Shown here one piece after another: positions 7,103 through 8,217 of a stretch of 8,217 bases of DNA; position 1 is the first letter of the stretch; every line of letters starts with the position of its first letter. Origin of the DNA: Cryomorphaceae bacterium (GTDB lineage: Bacteria > Bacteroidota > Bacteroidia > Flavobacteriales > BACL11); the NCBI GenBank assembly GCA_949511925.1, contig CATEYX010000151.1:1-8217 (forward strand). Direction: 5' to 3'. The notes under the pieces are model-generated. The model was not told the DNA's origin and did not search any database. It saw only the letters and a list, made by a program, of their open reading frames with translations. A program made the translations under genes and the position numbers.

Positions 7103-7414
7103 ATGGCAATTAGAATAACAGATGACTGTATAAATTGTGAGGCTTGTGAGCCAGAATGCCCAAATAATGCAATATATGCACCTGAGGAAACATGGAAAAT
7201 GTCAGATGGTACTAGTGTCCAAAATGATACAGAAAATGAAGCTGGATCAGATGATTTCTTTTATATAGCAACTGACAAATGTACTGAGTGTATAGGTTTT
7301 CATGAAGAACCTCAATGTGCTGCTGTTTGTCCAGTTGACTGTTGTTTGCCTGATGATGATAATGTAGAGACAGAAGCAGAACTAATGACCAAAAAAGATA
7401 TTTTACACGTTTAG
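7103..7414 (+). CDS. Dicluster [4Fe-4S] ferredoxin (2[4Fe-4S], Alvin/YfhL-like)
   Basis: This is a small, acidic electron carrier with two [4Fe-4S] clusters, probably the redox partner of the adjacent KorAB. In its 103 residues the first motif is CINCEACEPECP (C9, C12, C15, C19). The second is C60-x2-C63-x8-C72-x3-C76-P, where the eight-residue gap (IGFHEEPQ) is the insertion seen in Allochromatium-type ferredoxins, whose clusters have unusually low and unequal potentials. Two further cysteines, C80 and C81, follow the last motif. The stretch between motifs (about 20-59) is long and acidic, ending in DGTSVQNDTENEAGSDD, so the protein is larger than the classic 55-80 residue forms. The ATG is unambiguous because the first motif begins at residue 9. 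It is divergent from korA and ends just before a strong terminator. The KorAB partnership is inferred from position. Confidence 0.92.
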   Translation: MAIRITDDCINCEACEPECPNNAIYAPEETWKMSDGTSVQNDTENEAGSDDFFYIATDKCTECIGFHEEPQCAAVCPVDCCLPDDDNVETEAELMTKKDILHV

Positions 7415-7436
7415 TCGAAATGAAATATTTATGTAA

Positions 7437-7462
7437 AAAAGGGAAGCATTTGATTCCCTTTT
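7437..7462. terminator. Bidirectional intrinsic terminator between convergent ferredoxin and beta-barrel genes
   Basis: AAAAGGGAA (7437-7445) and TTCCCTTTT (7454-7462) form a perfect 9-bp stem with a GGG/CCC core and an 8-nt loop. On the plus strand the hairpin ends in UUUU followed by CUUAUUC; on the minus strand it ends in six U. It sits 22 nt after the ferredoxin stop and 2 nt beyond the stop of the beta-barrel gene, so it can serve both. Confidence 0.85.
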
Positions 7463-7463
7463 C

Positions 7464-8174
7464 TTATTCTGTAAAAAAGTACCTGAAATCAATAGTAACA
7501 AAATTACCAAGCATATCGAAATAGAATTTTTTATTCTCATTAAATATATTTGTTTTGTCATCATATTCTGGATAAATTCTACCAATTGCTTTCCAAGGTC
7601 TATGTAGGCTAGTTCCTAAATAATAGTATCCTTTACTCTCTGTTCTATATTCCATTCCCACATTCGCTAAAAGAGCACTATATCCTCCATTTTTTCTAGT
7701 TGTATTTTGAAAATAAAAATTATTTTTTTCTTCACCATAAGAGAAAATGTCAGAGGCTAATACATTATGCGAGATTCCAAAAGCAATATTCAGGTGCCAA
7801 TTTTCTGAAGCACGAACATAAGTAAGTAATTGTATAGGGAATTCATACGTTCGCATACCAAAAGCAGTAAAATCAGCTAAGTTAATATCGCTATTAGTTA
7901 TTGAAAGTTTAAAATTTCTTTGCGTATAATTTAATCCAGATTCTACAGAGAAAGTTTTGTTTATCTGATGTCGGATAACCATCCCAAATGAGTTGCTATA
8001 TTTAGGTTTTAAGTTAAAAATATAAGAAGCGGAACTCTTACTCAGATCAGCAGCATTAAAATATGCAGCAGGAATTATTGGTTTGTATTGTAAGCCAAAT
8101 GTAGTTTTACTATTTTGAGATTTTGCATTAAAGGCAAAATAAAAAAATAGGATAAAAAGAATTTTACCCTTCAT
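7464..8174 (-). CDS. Outer-membrane beta-barrel protein (PorT/OMP_b-brl-like)
   Basis: This is a probable small outer-membrane beta-barrel protein of unknown role. Its 236 residues begin with a signal peptide: basic MKGK, a hydrophobic core ILFILFFYFAF, and a probable cleavage near AKS-Q (residue 19). The mature part has alternating, aromatic-rich strands: SFGMVIRHQ (62-70), TFSVESGLNYTQ (74-85), RTYEFPIQLLTYV (108-120), HLNIAFGISHNVLAS (127-141), SALLANVGMEYR (166-177), YYYLGTSLHR (183-192) and a final NFVTIDFRYFF (224-234) with the terminal aromatic residues that the barrel-assembly machinery favours. The YEFPIQLLTY pattern is typical of the Bacteroidetes beta-barrel families that include the type IX secretion protein PorT, but I cannot assign PorT itself. 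The ATG overlaps the 3' end of an upstream reading frame by 11 nt, suggesting coupled expression. The stop is 1 nt from the terminator stem. Confidence 0.8.
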   Translation of the reverse strand: MKGKILFILFFYFAFNAKSQNSKTTFGLQYKPIIPAAYFNAADLSKSSASYIFNLKPKYSNSFGMVIRHQINKTFSVESGLNYTQRNFKLSITNSDINLADFTAFGMRTYEFPIQLLTYVRASENWHLNIAFGISHNVLASDIFSYGEEKNNFYFQNTTRKNGGYSALLANVGMEYRTESKGYYYLGTSLHRPWKAIGRIYPEYDDKTNIFNENKKFYFDMLGNFVTIDFRYFFTE

Positions 8175-8217
8175 TAGCTCTTACCACAATATTAGGATCT
8201 ACCTTTTGATTTAGCAA
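8164..8217 (-). CDS. 3' end of an upstream gene, product not identified
   Basis: The minus strand is open from the window edge to a TAA at 8166-8164, giving the last 17 residues LLNQKVDPNIVVRANEG. The other two minus-strand frames are closed within these 54 bases. The end overlaps the beta-barrel gene start by 11 nt, a layout common in operons. The fragment is too short to assign a family, and an open run of 17 codons could be chance. Confidence 0.4.
   Translation of the reverse strand: MLNQKVDPNIVVRANEG

Noticed and set aside
7403..7585. Minus-strand 60-codon frame with a lysine/leucine-rich hydrophobic stretch
   Set aside because: It runs through the bidirectional terminator and overlaps the end of the beta-barrel gene in another frame on the same strand, so it is not a plausible separate gene.

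Overview
The window looks like chromosomal DNA from an AT-rich member of the Bacteroidetes, probably flavobacteria-like. The reasons are: starts without obvious Shine-Dalgarno sequences, a perfect Bacteroidetes-type -7 element (TACTTTTG) upstream of korA, 2-oxoglutarate dehydrogenase and KorAB proteins that fit that group, and an OmpA/PorT-like outer-membrane beta-barrel protein with a signal peptide. The lineage is an inference; there is no rRNA or marker gene to settle it.

Layout from left to right. (1) Plus strand, 1-2643: the 3' half of sucA (2-oxoglutarate dehydrogenase E1, cut by the window edge) followed after 3 nt by sucB (E2, dihydrolipoyl succinyltransferase). An AT-only hairpin lies in the short convergent gap after it. 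(2) Minus strand, 2754-3890: two very small membrane-protein genes joined by an ATGA stop/start overlap, then an Fpg/Nei-family DNA glycosylase that has lost the zinc-binding cysteines of its C-terminal finger and is much more AT-rich (about 23% GC by hand count) than its neighbours. (3) Minus strand, 4074-6927: korA and korB, the fused gamma/alpha and the beta subunits of a 2-oxoglutarate:ferredoxin oxidoreductase, separated by a single base. (4) Plus strand, 7103-7414: a dicluster [4Fe-4S] ferredoxin divergent from korA across a 175-bp promoter region. (5) Minus strand, 7464-8217: an outer-membrane beta-barrel protein, whose start overlaps the end of a further, mostly unseen gene. A strong bidirectional hairpin terminator separates it from the ferredoxin gene.

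The main theme is 2-oxoglutarate oxidation to succinyl-CoA by two independent enzymes in one neighbourhood: the NAD-linked, lipoate-dependent SucAB complex (its E3 subunit is not here) and the ferredoxin-linked KorAB with a probable cognate ferredoxin beside it. The KorAB route can in principle run reductively, so the locus may let the cell choose between NADH and low-potential electrons at this step. I see no tRNA, rRNA, CRISPR array, insertion sequence or phage gene, and nothing I would call a wholly new system. The zincless glycosylase and its two tiny membrane-protein companions are the least ordinary part.
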